DNA of 64,000 nt from an uncultured Gemmiger sp. (GCA_944388215.1 CALXHT010000001.1:1-64000); one strand, 5' to 3'. Counted from the stretch's first letter, positions 1 through 8,491 are shown. Notes: generated by a model not told the origin, from the sequence alone. Translations and numbers: made by a program.

Positions 1-2
1 CA

Positions 3-362
3 CTGCCGCGCAGCGACTTTGAAAACCTGCTCCATGCAGCCAAACAGTATGTGGTGTACCGCCGTCAAGATGAGCAGTTGCAGAAACTGCTGGATGCCGC
101 CCAGGAGAAAATCCGTCAGCTGGAAAGTGTGCTGAACGGTCTGAAAGAGAAAATGGCCGATCTGACCAACAGACTGACCGAGCAGACTGCCCGGTACCGT
201 CAGGCACTCATGGGGGAAAGAGCCCAGCGGATGCAGATGGAAAAGGAAAACACACGCCTCCAACGGGAAAAAGCAGGCATGGCGGCGCTTCTGCGCAAAC
301 ACGGGATTGCCTGGAAGGAACCCCCGTTGGAGAGGACGAAAGAAGAGTTGAATATCAGATAA
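3..362 (+). CDS. C-terminal part of a probable mobilization relaxase (truncated by window edge)
   Basis: The reading frame is open to the left edge, so only the last 119 residues are visible. They form a strongly charged, heptad-rich helix from about residue 20 to 95 (many K, E, Q and L), which fits a long coiled coil. The stop lies 18 bases before the excisionase gene, and the integrase follows. A relaxase with a coiled-coil tail (Pre/MobV or MobA/MobL type) directly before xis and int is common in Firmicutes mobilizable elements, so that is the inferred identity. No catalytic motif is inside the window, so a different coiled-coil element protein is possible. Confidence 0.45.
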   Translation: MPRSDFENLLHAAKQYVVYRRQDEQLQKLLDAAQEKIRQLESVLNGLKEKMADLTNRLTEQTARYRQALMGERAQRMQMEKENTRLQREKAGMAALLRKHGIAWKEPPLERTKEELNIR

Positions 363-380
363 GAGCTATGGAGGTGGCTT

Positions 381-614
381 ATGGACAATGAAAAGGCAAT
401 GGCCTGTGAGAAAAAGGGTTCGGATGTTCCGGTTTGGCACCGGTATACATTGACCATCGAGGAAGCCGCCGGATACTACCATATCGGGGAAACCAAGCTG
501 CGGATGTTGGTTGACGAGCATCCCAACGAGGATTTCTTTGTGATGAATGGGAACCGCGTCTTGATCAAGCGGGAAAAATTCGAGCGGTATCTGGATGGGG
601 CAACGGCTGTATAA
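381..614 (+). CDS. xis: Excisionase, Tn916 Xis family
   Basis: A 77-residue protein. Residues 21-75 match the Tn916 Xis pattern: a YTLTIEEAAGYYHIGETKL helix-turn-helix start, then a short wing ending in VLIKREKFERYL. Such proteins bind next to the attachment site and steer the integrase towards excision. The gene sits between the relaxase tail and a Tn916-like integrase, the standard order for these elements. A GGAGG-like site precedes the ATG. Family assignment is confident from the motif and context. Confidence 0.85.
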   Translation: MDNEKAMACEKKGSDVPVWHRYTLTIEEAAGYYHIGETKLRMLVDEHPNEDFFVMNGNRVLIKREKFERYLDGATAV

Positions 615-669
615 CAGCCTTTCCAAGGAGGCAACGGCAGATTGCCGATTTCCTGAGGCATAGCTATGC

Positions 670-723
670 GGAGAGCCAAACTTGTGCTATGATAAGAGTG
701 CAAGTCTGGCTCTCCTTTCTTTT
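670..723 (+). terminator. Hairpin with T-rich tail between xis and int (terminator or attenuator)
   Basis: GGAGAGCC at 670-677 pairs with GGCTCTCC at 708-715. A second inner block, ACTTG at 680-684 with CAAGT at 701-705, extends the stem. TTTCTTTT follows directly. The tail ends only about 17 bases before the GTG start of the integrase, so the structure could stop transcripts coming from xis or tune integrase expression. Confidence 0.6.
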
Positions 724-739
724 ATAAGGAGAGATTTCC

Positions 740-1939
740 GTGAGCGAAAAAAGACGTGACAATCGAAATCGGATTTTGCGCGATGGAGAGTATCAGCGCA
801 AGGATGGGAGGTATCGGTATCGCTACGTTGACGAAAACGGCAAAGAGCAAAGTGTATACAGTTGGCGGCTGGATAAGAACGATCCCATGCCCAAAGGAAA
901 AAAGCCCGAACTTTCTCTGAGAGAAAAGAAAAAGCGGATTGAGGCGGATCTGTATGACCACATTGTAACCAATGGCGGAGACTACACTGTTCTGGAACTG
1001 GTAGAGAAATACATATCTCTGAAAACCGGCGTCCGCCAGAATACCATTGCAGGCTACAAGACGGTGATTGCCACCCTGAGAAAAGACACCTTCGCCGGGC
1101 AGCGCATCGACAGGGTACACCTGTCCGATGCCAAGGCGTGGCTGATCAAGCTGCAGCAGGTGGACGGCAAAGGGTACAGTTCCATCCATTCCATCCGGGG
1201 CGTTCTGCGCCCGGCTTTCCAGATGGCGGTGGATGATGACTTGCTCCGCAAGAATCCCTTTGATTTTGAGCTGGCCTCGGTGGTGGTCAATGATTCGGTG
1301 ACCCGGGAGGCCATTACCCGGAAGCAGGAACGGGATCTGCTGCAGTTTATCAAGGCGGATAAGCATTACAGCAGATGCTACGACGGGATCTACATCCTCT
1401 TTCACACAGGGCTGCGTATCTCGGAATTCTGCGGACTGACCATGCAGGATATTGAATTTTCCGAGATGCGTATCAAGGTGGACCATCAGCTCCAGAGAAC
1501 GTCCCAGATGGAGTATGTGATCCAGCGGCCCAAGACGGAACGCGGCATCCGTTATATTCCCATGACGGAGGATGTGGCAGCGTGTTTCCGGCGGATCATT
1601 GCCAACCGGCGTAAGCCGAAAGGGGAGCCGATGGTAAACGGATACGCGGGTTTTCTGTTCCTGGACAAGAACGACATGCCCATGGTGGCGCTCCACTGGC
1701 AAAAGTATCTGCAGCATATTGTGGAGAAGTACAACAGGATCTACCGCATCCCCATGCCCAAGGTGACGCCCCATGTGTGCAGGCACACCTTCTGTTCCAA
1801 TATGGCAAAATCCGGCATGAATCCCAAAAACCTGCAGTACATCATGGGCCATGCGGATATCAGCGTTACCCTCAACACCTACACCCATGTGAGCTATGAA
1901 GATGCCAAAGGAGAGCTGCTGCGTTTGGCCCATGCCTGA
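740..1939 (+). CDS. int: Tyrosine recombinase integrase, Tn916 type
   Basis: A 399-residue integrase that inserts and excises the element ending here. The N-terminal about 65 residues are an arm-binding domain with the RDGEYQRKDGRYRYRYVD pattern of Tn916-like integrases. A SAM-like core-binding domain follows at about 85-170, then the catalytic domain. Visible catalytic residues are R226 (in TGLRISE), H345 and R348 (HVCRH), a GHADIS histidine box and the nucleophile Y381 (NTYTHVS). The start is a GTG with an AAGGAG site eight to nine bases upstream. The gene appears intact and follows xis in the same direction. Confidence 0.93.
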   Translation: MSEKRRDNRNRILRDGEYQRKDGRYRYRYVDENGKEQSVYSWRLDKNDPMPKGKKPELSLREKKKRIEADLYDHIVTNGGDYTVLELVEKYISLKTGVRQNTIAGYKTVIATLRKDTFAGQRIDRVHLSDAKAWLIKLQQVDGKGYSSIHSIRGVLRPAFQMAVDDDLLRKNPFDFELASVVVNDSVTREAITRKQERDLLQFIKADKHYSRCYDGIYILFHTGLRISEFCGLTMQDIEFSEMRIKVDHQLQRTSQMEYVIQRPKTERGIRYIPMTEDVAACFRRIIANRRKPKGEPMVNGYAGFLFLDKNDMPMVALHWQKYLQHIVEKYNRIYRIPMPKVTPHVCRHTFCSNMAKSGMNPKNLQYIMGHADISVTLNTYTHVSYEDAKGELLRLAHA

Positions 1940-1946
1940 AAAGGGC

Positions 1947-1984
1947 CGTTGGTAAACTTTTTGAATTTACCAACGATTTACCAA
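1947..1984. repeat. Inverted and direct repeats just after int, probable recombination-protein sites near the element end
   Basis: CGTTGGTAAA at 1947-1956 and TTTACCAACG at 1966-1975 form a perfect 10-bp inverted repeat with a 9-base spacer. A second TTTACCAA copy lies at 1977-1984, 11 bases from the first. The repeats start eight bases after the integrase stop. Position and spacing fit integrase or Xis binding sites next to the right attachment site, but the exact crossover cannot be fixed because the left end is outside the window. The stem alone is AT-rich and lacks a U-run, so a terminator is less likely. Confidence 0.5.
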
Positions 1985-2134
1985 TGTTGCAGGGAAAAAC
2001 ATGGGAAGTGCTGAGAAGATGTGAAAAGATATCTTCCCGGAACGGGTCTTTGAAACACAAGAGAAAACAACGATACACCAAATAATATTGAACATTTGAA
2101 ACGAAATGAAGCACTTTTGAGGAGTTCTGAAAAG

Positions 2135-2584
2135 ATGGTAAAAATCCTGTTTGTTTGCCACGGCAATATCTGCCGCAGTCCCATGGCAGAATTCGTGATG
2201 AAAGATCTGGTGGAAAAGGCCGGTCTGGCCGGAAATTTTGCAATCGCCTCGGCCGCCACCAGCACCGAGGAGATCGGCAACCCGGTCTATCCGCCGGCCC
2301 GGCGCAAGCTGGCGGAGCACGGTATCTCCTGTGCAGGCAAGACGGCCCGGCAGATGACCCGGGCGGATTATGACCGCTATGACCTGCTCATCGGGATGGA
2401 CCACGCCAATCTGCGCAACATGACGCGCATCTGCGGTGGCGACCCGGCGGGCAAAATCCACGCTCTGCTGGACTACACCGGCCGCCCCGGCGAGGTGGCC
2501 GACCCCTGGTATACCGGGGATTTTGAGGCCACCTGGCGGGATGTGTATGAGGGCTGTACGGCGCTGCTGCGCAATCTTCTATAA
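2135..2584 (+). CDS. Low-molecular-weight protein-tyrosine phosphatase
   Basis: A 149-residue cytoplasmic phosphatase. The N-terminus carries the complete P-loop CHGNICRS (nucleophile C8, R14). The general acid loop DPWYTG is present with D123. ATG at 2135 is preferred over an upstream TTG because GAGGAG lies about ten bases before it and the CX5R motif then sits at the usual position. In bacteria these enzymes often dephosphorylate tyrosine kinases of exopolysaccharide synthesis, but no such kinase is adjacent, so the substrate is unknown. It is the first gene after the mobile-element end, and a lipoprotein gene follows 16 bases downstream. Confidence 0.93.
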   Translation: MVKILFVCHGNICRSPMAEFVMKDLVEKAGLAGNFAIASAATSTEEIGNPVYPPARRKLAEHGISCAGKTARQMTRADYDRYDLLIGMDHANLRNMTRICGGDPAGKIHALLDYTGRPGEVADPWYTGDFEATWRDVYEGCTALLRNLL

Positions 2585-2600
2585 AAGGGAGGACACCGTG

Positions 2601-3791
2601 ATGAGAAAACTGCCCCTGGCAATCCCTGCTTTGCTGCTGGCGGCGCTGACCGCCTGCGGTCCGTTGGCCGCCCCCGAGGCGACGCCGGTGCCCACGGCGA
2701 CCCCGGCGGCGACGGAGCAGCCCACACCGACACCCACGGCGGCACCCACTCCTACGCCGGACCCCAGCGCCGGGCTGGACTACGAGATGCTGACGCTGCC
2801 TACCACGCCCCAGCCGCCCCATATCTATGACAGCTATTTTATGGCCCGGGACGATCTCGAAACCGAACGCAGCAACGGTGTCACTTTCGTGGAGGCATTG
2901 TACACCAACGATGCCGAAAAGCTGCGGAGCGTTTTGTCCGATTCCCTGCTGGAAAGCAGCCTGCCGCTGCCCGACCTGACCGGTCTGGTCATCACCGATG
3001 TGTCCATGGGCGGCGGTGTATACGAAGCCCCCTATGCAACGCTGACCATCGCGGACCCGGGCGCCACCGGATTGCCTGCGGGGGATCACGAGTTCCGCTT
3101 CTCCTTCGATGAGGAGGGCAAGGTGAAAGAATTTTACCTGCAGAGCGGTGACCTGGAGGATGCTGTGGCCCAGGGAATGGGGCTGGAACCCGGTGCCTGG
3201 GAGGCGCTGGGGAGTCTGGATGTGAAGGATACCTTCGAGGACGATGTCCACCTGACAACCGCCACCCGGGTGGTGGGCCGCAAACTGGACGCCCTGGGCT
3301 GGACGGTGGGGGAGGTACGGGCCTTTGCCATCACCGAACGCAAAGTGTACGATGGGCACAGCAATCTGACGGAATACGCCATGACCTCCTGCGAGGAAAT
3401 GCCGGGGGATTGGCCGGCACCCCGGGACCGGTATGAATGGTATACCCGACCGCCCGAGGGCAACTGCCTGAGCGAAGCGCAGCTGCAATCGGTCAGCGAC
3501 CAGCTGAACACGGTATTCTCCCAGCTGCGGGAGGGAACCTACACCTGGGAATGGGAGGATGACCCCGACCAGGCCGCCCTGCATCTCTGGGAGGCATCCC
3601 GCCCGGTTCCGGTGGCGGTGACGCCGGATGTGCTGCGCAGCGACGAACAGGTGGATTTCAACCCGCAGTGCACCCGCCTCTGGGTGCCGCTGCCCGAGGG
3701 CTGCTGGGCAGTCTGTACCCTTGCGGAGGACGGTTCGCTGGACCTGTTTTCGGGGTTCAGCTTTGCTTTGGCGTCGCCCGCAGCCGAATAG
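2601..3791 (+). CDS. Lipoprotein of unknown function with Thr/Pro-rich stalk
   Basis: A 396-residue protein with a type II signal: a hydrophobic run and the lipobox LTAC around residues 14-17, followed by a stalk of repeated TPTPT/TPAPT units to about residue 55. The remaining 340 residues are a globular extracellular region rich in aromatic and acidic residues, with no motif I recognise. ATG 2601 is chosen because GGGAGG lies seven to eight bases upstream; a GTG one codon earlier is also possible. It is probably co-transcribed with the phosphatase gene and is followed by a strong terminator. No function is proposed beyond surface exposure. Confidence 0.75.
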   Translation: MRKLPLAIPALLLAALTACGPLAAPEATPVPTATPAATEQPTPTPTAAPTPTPDPSAGLDYEMLTLPTTPQPPHIYDSYFMARDDLETERSNGVTFVEALYTNDAEKLRSVLSDSLLESSLPLPDLTGLVITDVSMGGGVYEAPYATLTIADPGATGLPAGDHEFRFSFDEEGKVKEFYLQSGDLEDAVAQGMGLEPGAWEALGSLDVKDTFEDDVHLTTATRVVGRKLDALGWTVGEVRAFAITERKVYDGHSNLTEYAMTSCEEMPGDWPAPRDRYEWYTRPPEGNCLSEAQLQSVSDQLNTVFSQLREGTYTWEWEDDPDQAALHLWEASRPVPVAVTPDVLRSDEQVDFNPQCTRLWVPLPEGCWAVCTLAEDGSLDLFSGFSFALASPAAE

Positions 3792-3812
3792 ACGCAGCAG
3801 GTACAATCCAGT

Positions 3813-3849
3813 GCAACCGCGCTTTCCCCAAAGTGCGGTTGCTTTTTTT
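3813..3849 (+). terminator. Rho-independent terminator after the lipoprotein gene
   Basis: GCAACCGC at 3813-3820 pairs perfectly with GCGGTTGC at 3835-3842 and is followed by seven T residues. It sits 22 bases after the lipoprotein stop. Confidence 0.9.
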
Positions 3850-3867
3850 GGATGGTTGTGCTACACT
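3839..3867 (+). promoter_or_regulatory. Promoter for guanine deaminase, -35 box inside the upstream terminator
   Basis: TTGCTT at 3839-3844 and TACACT at 3862-3867 are separated by 17 bases. The -35 hexamer overlaps the 3' arm and first T residues of the terminator at 3813-3849. The predicted start is about 35 bases before the guaD ATG. Confidence 0.55.
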
Positions 3868-3907
3868 GACCCGCGGAAAATATTTCGATTCAAAAGGAGT
3901 AATTCCC

Positions 3908-5173
3908 ATGCAAACCGCCTTTGCCGTCAAAGGCAATCTTTTATACACGCCAGTCTGCGGGGAGCTGGCCCGGCATCCCGGGGCCTACCTGGTCTGTGAG
4001 AACGGTACCGTGGCGGGCATCTTTGCCACGCTGCCCGATCGGTATCAGGGCATCCCGGTGGAGGACTACGGCGACAAGCTGATTCTGCCCGGTCTTGTGG
4101 ACCTGCACGTCCACGGGGGACAGTACGCCTACCGCGGGCTGGGCATGGACATGGAACTGCTGGACTGGCTGGAGAAGAATGCCTTCCCGGAGGAGAGCCG
4201 CTTTGCCGAAGCCGCCTACGCCGAGGCGGCCTACCGCATTTTTGTGGACGCACTGCTGCACAGTGCCACCACCCGGGCCAGCATTTTTGCCACGCTGCAC
4301 CGCCCGGCCACGCTGCGGCTCATGGAGATGCTGGAGCAAGCGGGGCTGCCCTGCTTTGTGGGCAAGGTCAACATGGACCGCAACAGCCCCGACTACCTGC
4401 GGGAATCCACCGGGGAGTCCCTGGCCGAGACCCGCCGCTGGCTGGAAGAGAGCCAGGATTTTGTCGTTGTGCGCCCCATTCTGACGCCGCGGTTCACCCC
4501 CAGCTGCACCGACGAGCTGATGGACGGCCTGGGAAAACTGCACCGGGAGTTCGGCACGCCCGTGCAGTCCCATCTGTCGGAAAATCTCTCCGAGATCGCC
4601 TGGGTGCAGCAGCTCTGCCCCAATACCCGGTTCTATGGCGAAGCCTATGCCCGGTTCGGCCTCTTTGGCGGCGACTGTCCCACCATCATGGCCCACTGCG
4701 TCTGGAGCGGGGAGGAGGAGCGTGCCCTCATGAAGGAGCAGGGCGTCTTCATCGCCCACTGCCCCCAGTCCAACATGAATGTCTCTTCGGGCATCGCCCC
4801 CGTCAAGCAGTATCTGCGGGAGGGCCAGAAGGTGGGCCTGGGCAGCGACGTGGCAGGCGGCGCCCATCTGTCCATCTTCCGCGCCATGACCGATGCCATC
4901 CAGTGCTCCAAGCTGCGGTGGCGGCTGGTGGATCAGGACACCCCGGCCCTCACCCTGCCCGAGGCGCTGTACATGGCCACCAAGGGCGGCGGGGCCTTCT
5001 TCGGCAAGGTGGGAAGCTTTGAGCCGGGCTACCAGTTCGACGCCGTGGTGCTGGACGACAGCACCCTGCCCACCACCCGCAGCTGTACCCTGGACGAACG
5101 GCTGGAACGGTTGGTCTATCTCTCGGATGGCCGCCCCTGCGCCAAGTACGCGGCGGGCCGCAAACTGTTCTGA
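3908..5173 (+). CDS. guaD: Guanine deaminase
   Basis: A 421-residue amidohydrolase that converts guanine to xanthine and ammonia in purine salvage. Metal-binding signatures are visible: PGLVDLHVHGG (H67 and H69), QSHLSEN, IMAHCVW and GSDVAGG with the catalytic aspartate. The order and spacing match the guanine deaminase branch of the TatD/urease-like superfamily. ATG 3908 is chosen from an AAAAGGAG site seven bases upstream; longer upstream extensions run into the terminator. It is flanked by terminators on both sides and so is probably monocistronic. Confidence 0.9.
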   Translation: MQTAFAVKGNLLYTPVCGELARHPGAYLVCENGTVAGIFATLPDRYQGIPVEDYGDKLILPGLVDLHVHGGQYAYRGLGMDMELLDWLEKNAFPEESRFAEAAYAEAAYRIFVDALLHSATTRASIFATLHRPATLRLMEMLEQAGLPCFVGKVNMDRNSPDYLRESTGESLAETRRWLEESQDFVVVRPILTPRFTPSCTDELMDGLGKLHREFGTPVQSHLSENLSEIAWVQQLCPNTRFYGEAYARFGLFGGDCPTIMAHCVWSGEEERALMKEQGVFIAHCPQSNMNVSSGIAPVKQYLREGQKVGLGSDVAGGAHLSIFRAMTDAIQCSKLRWRLVDQDTPALTLPEALYMATKGGGAFFGKVGSFEPGYQFDAVVLDDSTLPTTRSCTLDERLERLVYLSDGRPCAKYAAGRKLF

Positions 5174-5181
5174 ATTGCAAA

Positions 5182-5212
5182 AATGCCCCGGATCCTTTGG
5201 ATCCGGGGCATT
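5182..5212 (-). terminator. Terminator between convergent guaD and dipeptidase genes
   Basis: A 14-bp perfect stem, AATGCCCCGGATCC at 5182-5195 and its complement at 5199-5212, encloses a TTT loop. The T-run lies on the minus strand, so it mainly ends the dipeptidase transcript; it may also slow guaD transcription. Confidence 0.85.
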
Positions 5213-5227
5213 GCTGTGTAAAACGGA

Positions 5228-6547
5228 TCAGTCAGCCAGTACCAGATAGGAGAACGCCCGGCGGTACACTTCGGCGGCCTGCATCAGTTTGATGAGGGAG
5301 ACCCGCTCATTGGGCTGGTGCTCGGTGGTGGGGCTGTGGGGCATGTTGGCCCCGAAGGCCACGCAGTTGTCAAAGGCGCGGGCAAAGGTGGCGCCGGCCG
5401 AGATGTAGGGCTCGGTTCTGGCGTCGCCGGTCACCTCCCGGTAGGCCTGGAGCAGTTTGGATACCAGGGGACTGTTCAGCGGCACATGGATGGGCCGCAG
5501 CCAGTCGAATTCCTCCACCGTCAGGTGGTAGGCGGCGGCCTTCTCCCGGATGATCTGGAGGACCTCCTCCTTTTCCAGCGTCACCGGCAGGCGCAGGTCC
5601 AGCCCCAGTACGGCGCCCTGCTCGCCCAGCGTGAACTGGCCCAGGTTGACCGTCACCGGCCCCGAAAAGTCCGACAGATCCCGGTCGGTGAAGCCCTCGA
5701 AGCGGAACTTGCCGTCCAGCACGTCGCAGGCAAAAGCGATGGCATCATGCTGGTACCCGGCCTTGCCCAGGGCGCGCAGCAGGTTCAGGTTGGCGCTGAC
5801 CCCCTTCCAGGGATTCTTGGCGTGGGCGGTCAGGCCCTCGGCGCAGACCTGGGTGTCCGTCACATGGAAGGGCAGTTCCAGTTCCTCCAGGGCGTGCTCC
5901 ACCGCCTCGTTCCGGGGACATTCGGCGTGGGAGGATACGGCGTTCATGCTGTCGCCGCCGCTGCAGGCCAGGGCAAAGGGCTTGTCCGAGCGGACCTTCA
6001 GCTGCAGCAGCCCCTTCTCGGCGTAGGTGAGGGGGAAGGTGGAGTCCGGCACAAAGCCGCTCACCGGCAGTTCCTCCCGTTCGCAGTAGGCGTGGATGGA
6101 ATGCCACATGGTCTCCTCGTCGATGCCGAAGATGAACCGTACCCGCTTGTTCAGTGTATGGCCCTCATCCAGCAGCGATTTGAGGGCAAAGACGGCGGCC
6201 ACCGTGGGGCCCTTGTCGTCCTGGGTGCCGCGGCCGCAGAGCCAGTCCCCCTGCACCATGGGGCGGAAGGGATCGTGGTCCCAGCCGTCCTCCTGGCGGG
6301 CCTGCACCACGTCCAGGTGGCACAGCACACCGAACAGTTCGCCCTCACCGATCTCGGCATAGCCGTACAGACCGTCGGGGGCCTTGAAGGTGCGGAAGCC
6401 CAGGTCCTTCATCATGGAGAGGGTAACATCCAGGCAGTGGTCCACCGCGGGACCGAAGGGAAAGTCGGGACTTTCGGCAAAGACCGAGGGAATCTCGACA
6501 AGGCGGCTGATGGCAGCGATCATCGCGGCCCGATAATTGTTCATCAT
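5228..6547 (-). CDS. M20 family metallo-dipeptidase (PepV/Sapep type)
   Basis: A 439-residue cytoplasmic zinc peptidase likely to cleave dipeptides. Metal and catalytic motifs are in order: CHLDVV, GRGTQDDKGP and DEETMWHS. A lid domain insertion follows, and the C-terminal ISAGATFAR and AFGANMPHSPTTEHQPNE segments complete the active site. Start 6547 is preferred over an upstream codon because AGGAG lies nine bases before it and homology starts here. A divergent YfcC-type transporter gene lies opposite, which suggests peptide or amino-acid uptake and breakdown. Confidence 0.9.
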   Translation of the reverse strand: MMNNYRAAMIAAISRLVEIPSVFAESPDFPFGPAVDHCLDVTLSMMKDLGFRTFKAPDGLYGYAEIGEGELFGVLCHLDVVQARQEDGWDHDPFRPMVQGDWLCGRGTQDDKGPTVAAVFALKSLLDEGHTLNKRVRFIFGIDEETMWHSIHAYCEREELPVSGFVPDSTFPLTYAEKGLLQLKVRSDKPFALACSGGDSMNAVSSHAECPRNEAVEHALEELELPFHVTDTQVCAEGLTAHAKNPWKGVSANLNLLRALGKAGYQHDAIAFACDVLDGKFRFEGFTDRDLSDFSGPVTVNLGQFTLGEQGAVLGLDLRLPVTLEKEEVLQIIREKAAAYHLTVEEFDWLRPIHVPLNSPLVSKLLQAYREVTGDARTEPYISAGATFARAFDNCVAFGANMPHSPTTEHQPNERVSLIKLMQAAEVYRRAFSYLVLAD

Positions 6548-6596
6548 GGCAAAGCTCCTGTGGTTGAAACTTGTGCACAAACGTGCAGACAATAGC

Positions 6597-6625
6597 AGTA
6601 TAGCCTTTTGAGAAGATAATTGCAA
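6597..6625 (-). promoter_or_regulatory. Promoter of the dipeptidase gene
   Basis: On the minus strand TTGCAA (6620-6625) and TATACT (6597-6602) are spaced by exactly 17 bases, giving a leader of about 43 bases before the ATG at 6547. Confidence 0.7.
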
Positions 6626-6643
6626 ATATTTTTACATTTTGGA

Positions 6644-6672
6644 TTGCATTTTCTTACATTTTACGCTACTAT
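6644..6672 (+). promoter_or_regulatory. Promoter of the YfcC-type transporter gene
   Basis: TTGCAT at 6644-6649 and TACTAT at 6667-6672 have a 17-base spacer. It diverges from the dipeptidase promoter, with the two -35 boxes only 18 bases apart, so one regulator could act on both. Confidence 0.65.
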
Positions 6673-6750
6673 AGTAGGGCACTTGGCGGGGTATGCGGTG
6701 AAAATCCATGCATACCGCGCCAGATTTTATGCAGGAAGTGATAAGGAATC

Positions 6751-8268
6751 GTGGAAAAACAGAAGAAAAAGACCATCCAGATGCCGCACACCTATGTGAT
6801 CATCTTTGCGGTGGTGGTCGTCTGCGCGCTGCTGACCTACCTGATCCCGGTGGGCAGCTTCCAGACGCAGGACATCAGCTACATGGTGGGGGACACCGAA
6901 AAGACCCGCACCGTCATTGTGGCGGACAGCTTCTCCTATGCGATGGATGAAGCTGGCAACCGGGTACGCAACGGCGTGCCGCTGTTCGGCACCGAGGACT
7001 TCGGCGGCCAGGGCATGCTCAACTATGTGTTTGAGGGCCTGACCTCCGGCGACAAGTCCGGCAGTGCGGTGGGCATTGTGGCCTTCATTCTGGTCATCGG
7101 CGGTGCCTTCGGCATCGTCATGCGCACCGGCGCGGTGGATGCGGGCATCCACGCTATGATCCGCCGGACCAAGGGCCGGGAGATCATCCTGGTCCCCGTG
7201 CTGTTCACCCTCTTTTCGCTGGGCGGCGCGGTCTTCGGCATGGGCGAGGAGGCCATCCCCTTCGCCATGGTCATTGTGCCGCTGACCATCGCCATGGGCT
7301 ATGACGCCGTGGTGGCCGTCTGTGTGACCTACGGCGCCACCCAGATCGGCTTCGGCACCAGCTGGATGAACCCCTTCGGCCTGGCCATCGCCCAGGGCAT
7401 CGCCGGGGTGCCGGTTCTGTCCGGTGCCGCCTTCCGCATCGTCATGTGGGCGGTCTTCACGCTGGCCGGCATCGCCTTCACCATGGTGTATGCCCGCAAG
7501 ATCAAGAAGAATCCCCAGCTCTCGGTGGCCTATGAGAGCGACGCCTATTACCGCAACCAGATGTCCAAGTCTGACGGCGAGGCAGTGCCCTTCACGCTGG
7601 GCCAGGCCCTGGTGCTGCTCAGCGTGCTGGCCACTATCGTATGGACGGTGTGGGGCGTGGTGACCCAGGGCTACTACATCCCGGAGATCGCCTCCCAGTT
7701 CTTCGTGATGGGCCTGGTGGCCGGCATCATCGGCTGCATCTTCCACCTCAACGGCATGCGGCCCTCCGACATGGCCTCCTCCTTCCAGAGCGGCGCCGCC
7801 GACCTGGTGGGCGCGGCTCTCGTGGTGGGCATGGCCCAGGGCATCGTCATCGTGCTGGGCGGCACCGATCCCACCACCCCCAGCGTCATGAACACCATCC
7901 TGTACACCCTGGGCAACCTGCTCAGCGGCGTGCCCGGTGTGCTGGCGGCCTGGCTTATGTATGTCTTCCAGAGCCTGTTCAACTTCGTGGTGGTCTCCGG
8001 CTCCGGGCAGGCGGCCCTCACCATGCCCATCATGGCGCCGCTGGCCGACCTGGCCGGTATCACCCGGCAGGTGGCCGTGCTGGCCTACCAGCTGGGCGAC
8101 GGCCTGACCAACCTCATCGTGCCCACCTCCGGCTGCCTGCTGGGCGTGCTGGGTGTGGCCCGTCTGGAATGGGGCAAGTGGGCCAAATTCCAGATCAAGA
8201 TGCAGGGCATGCTCTTTGTGCTGTCCACCATCTTCGTGGTGGTGGCGGTCATGATCGGTTTCGCCTGA
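6751..8268 (+). CDS. YfcC-family membrane transporter (DcuC-like superfamily)
   Basis: A 505-residue integral membrane protein with about 12 hydrophobic segments. It starts with a short basic N-terminus and a PHTYVIIF...LTYLIPVGSF first helix typical of YfcC proteins. Further matches are the LGGAVFGMGEEAIPF and YGATQIGFGTSWMNPF blocks. YfcC proteins are thought to move amino acids, short peptides or organic acids; the substrate is not proven. The GTG start has an AAGGA site five bases upstream. The divergent M20 dipeptidase supports a role in peptide or amino-acid handling. A strong terminator follows. Confidence 0.82.
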   Translation: MEKQKKKTIQMPHTYVIIFAVVVVCALLTYLIPVGSFQTQDISYMVGDTEKTRTVIVADSFSYAMDEAGNRVRNGVPLFGTEDFGGQGMLNYVFEGLTSGDKSGSAVGIVAFILVIGGAFGIVMRTGAVDAGIHAMIRRTKGREIILVPVLFTLFSLGGAVFGMGEEAIPFAMVIVPLTIAMGYDAVVAVCVTYGATQIGFGTSWMNPFGLAIAQGIAGVPVLSGAAFRIVMWAVFTLAGIAFTMVYARKIKKNPQLSVAYESDAYYRNQMSKSDGEAVPFTLGQALVLLSVLATIVWTVWGVVTQGYYIPEIASQFFVMGLVAGIIGCIFHLNGMRPSDMASSFQSGAADLVGAALVVGMAQGIVIVLGGTDPTTPSVMNTILYTLGNLLSGVPGVLAAWLMYVFQSLFNFVVVSGSGQAALTMPIMAPLADLAGITRQVAVLAYQLGDGLTNLIVPTSGCLLGVLGVARLEWGKWAKFQIKMQGMLFVLSTIFVVVAVMIGFA

Positions 8269-8299
8269 TCCTGTTCCCAACACCGGAAGACCGGTTCCA

Positions 8300-8342
8300 G
8301 GAGGCGTTTCTCCCCGCGGGGAGAAACGCCTCCTTTTTCTTT
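8300..8342 (+). terminator. Strong Rho-independent terminator after the transporter gene
   Basis: A perfect 16-bp stem (8300-8315 with 8318-8333) with a two-base centre is followed by TTTTTCTTTT. Confidence 0.92.
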
Positions 8343-8462
8343 TGTAACGGAAAAACCGGAAGAATCCAGAAAAATATGAAAATATAAATGTTCGTCAAAA
8401 TGCATAGTTTTGAAATTCAAATAGAACCAACAAATTATTTTATAACAAATTTCGCAAAAGAC

Positions 8463-8491
8463 TTGATTTCCTAGTGCTTTTATAGTAGAAT
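8463..8491 (+). promoter_or_regulatory. Promoter of the M60 peptidase/cohesin-like operon
   Basis: TTGATT at 8463-8468 and TAGAAT at 8486-8491 are separated by 17 bases. About 100 bases of very AT-rich DNA with A- and T-tracts lie upstream in an otherwise GC-rich region, a possible UP element. The start codon is about 60 bases downstream of the expected start site. Confidence 0.6.

Noticed and set aside
3850-3907. Purine riboswitch before guanine deaminase
   Set aside because: The predicted leader is only about 35 bases and lacks the three-way junction elements.
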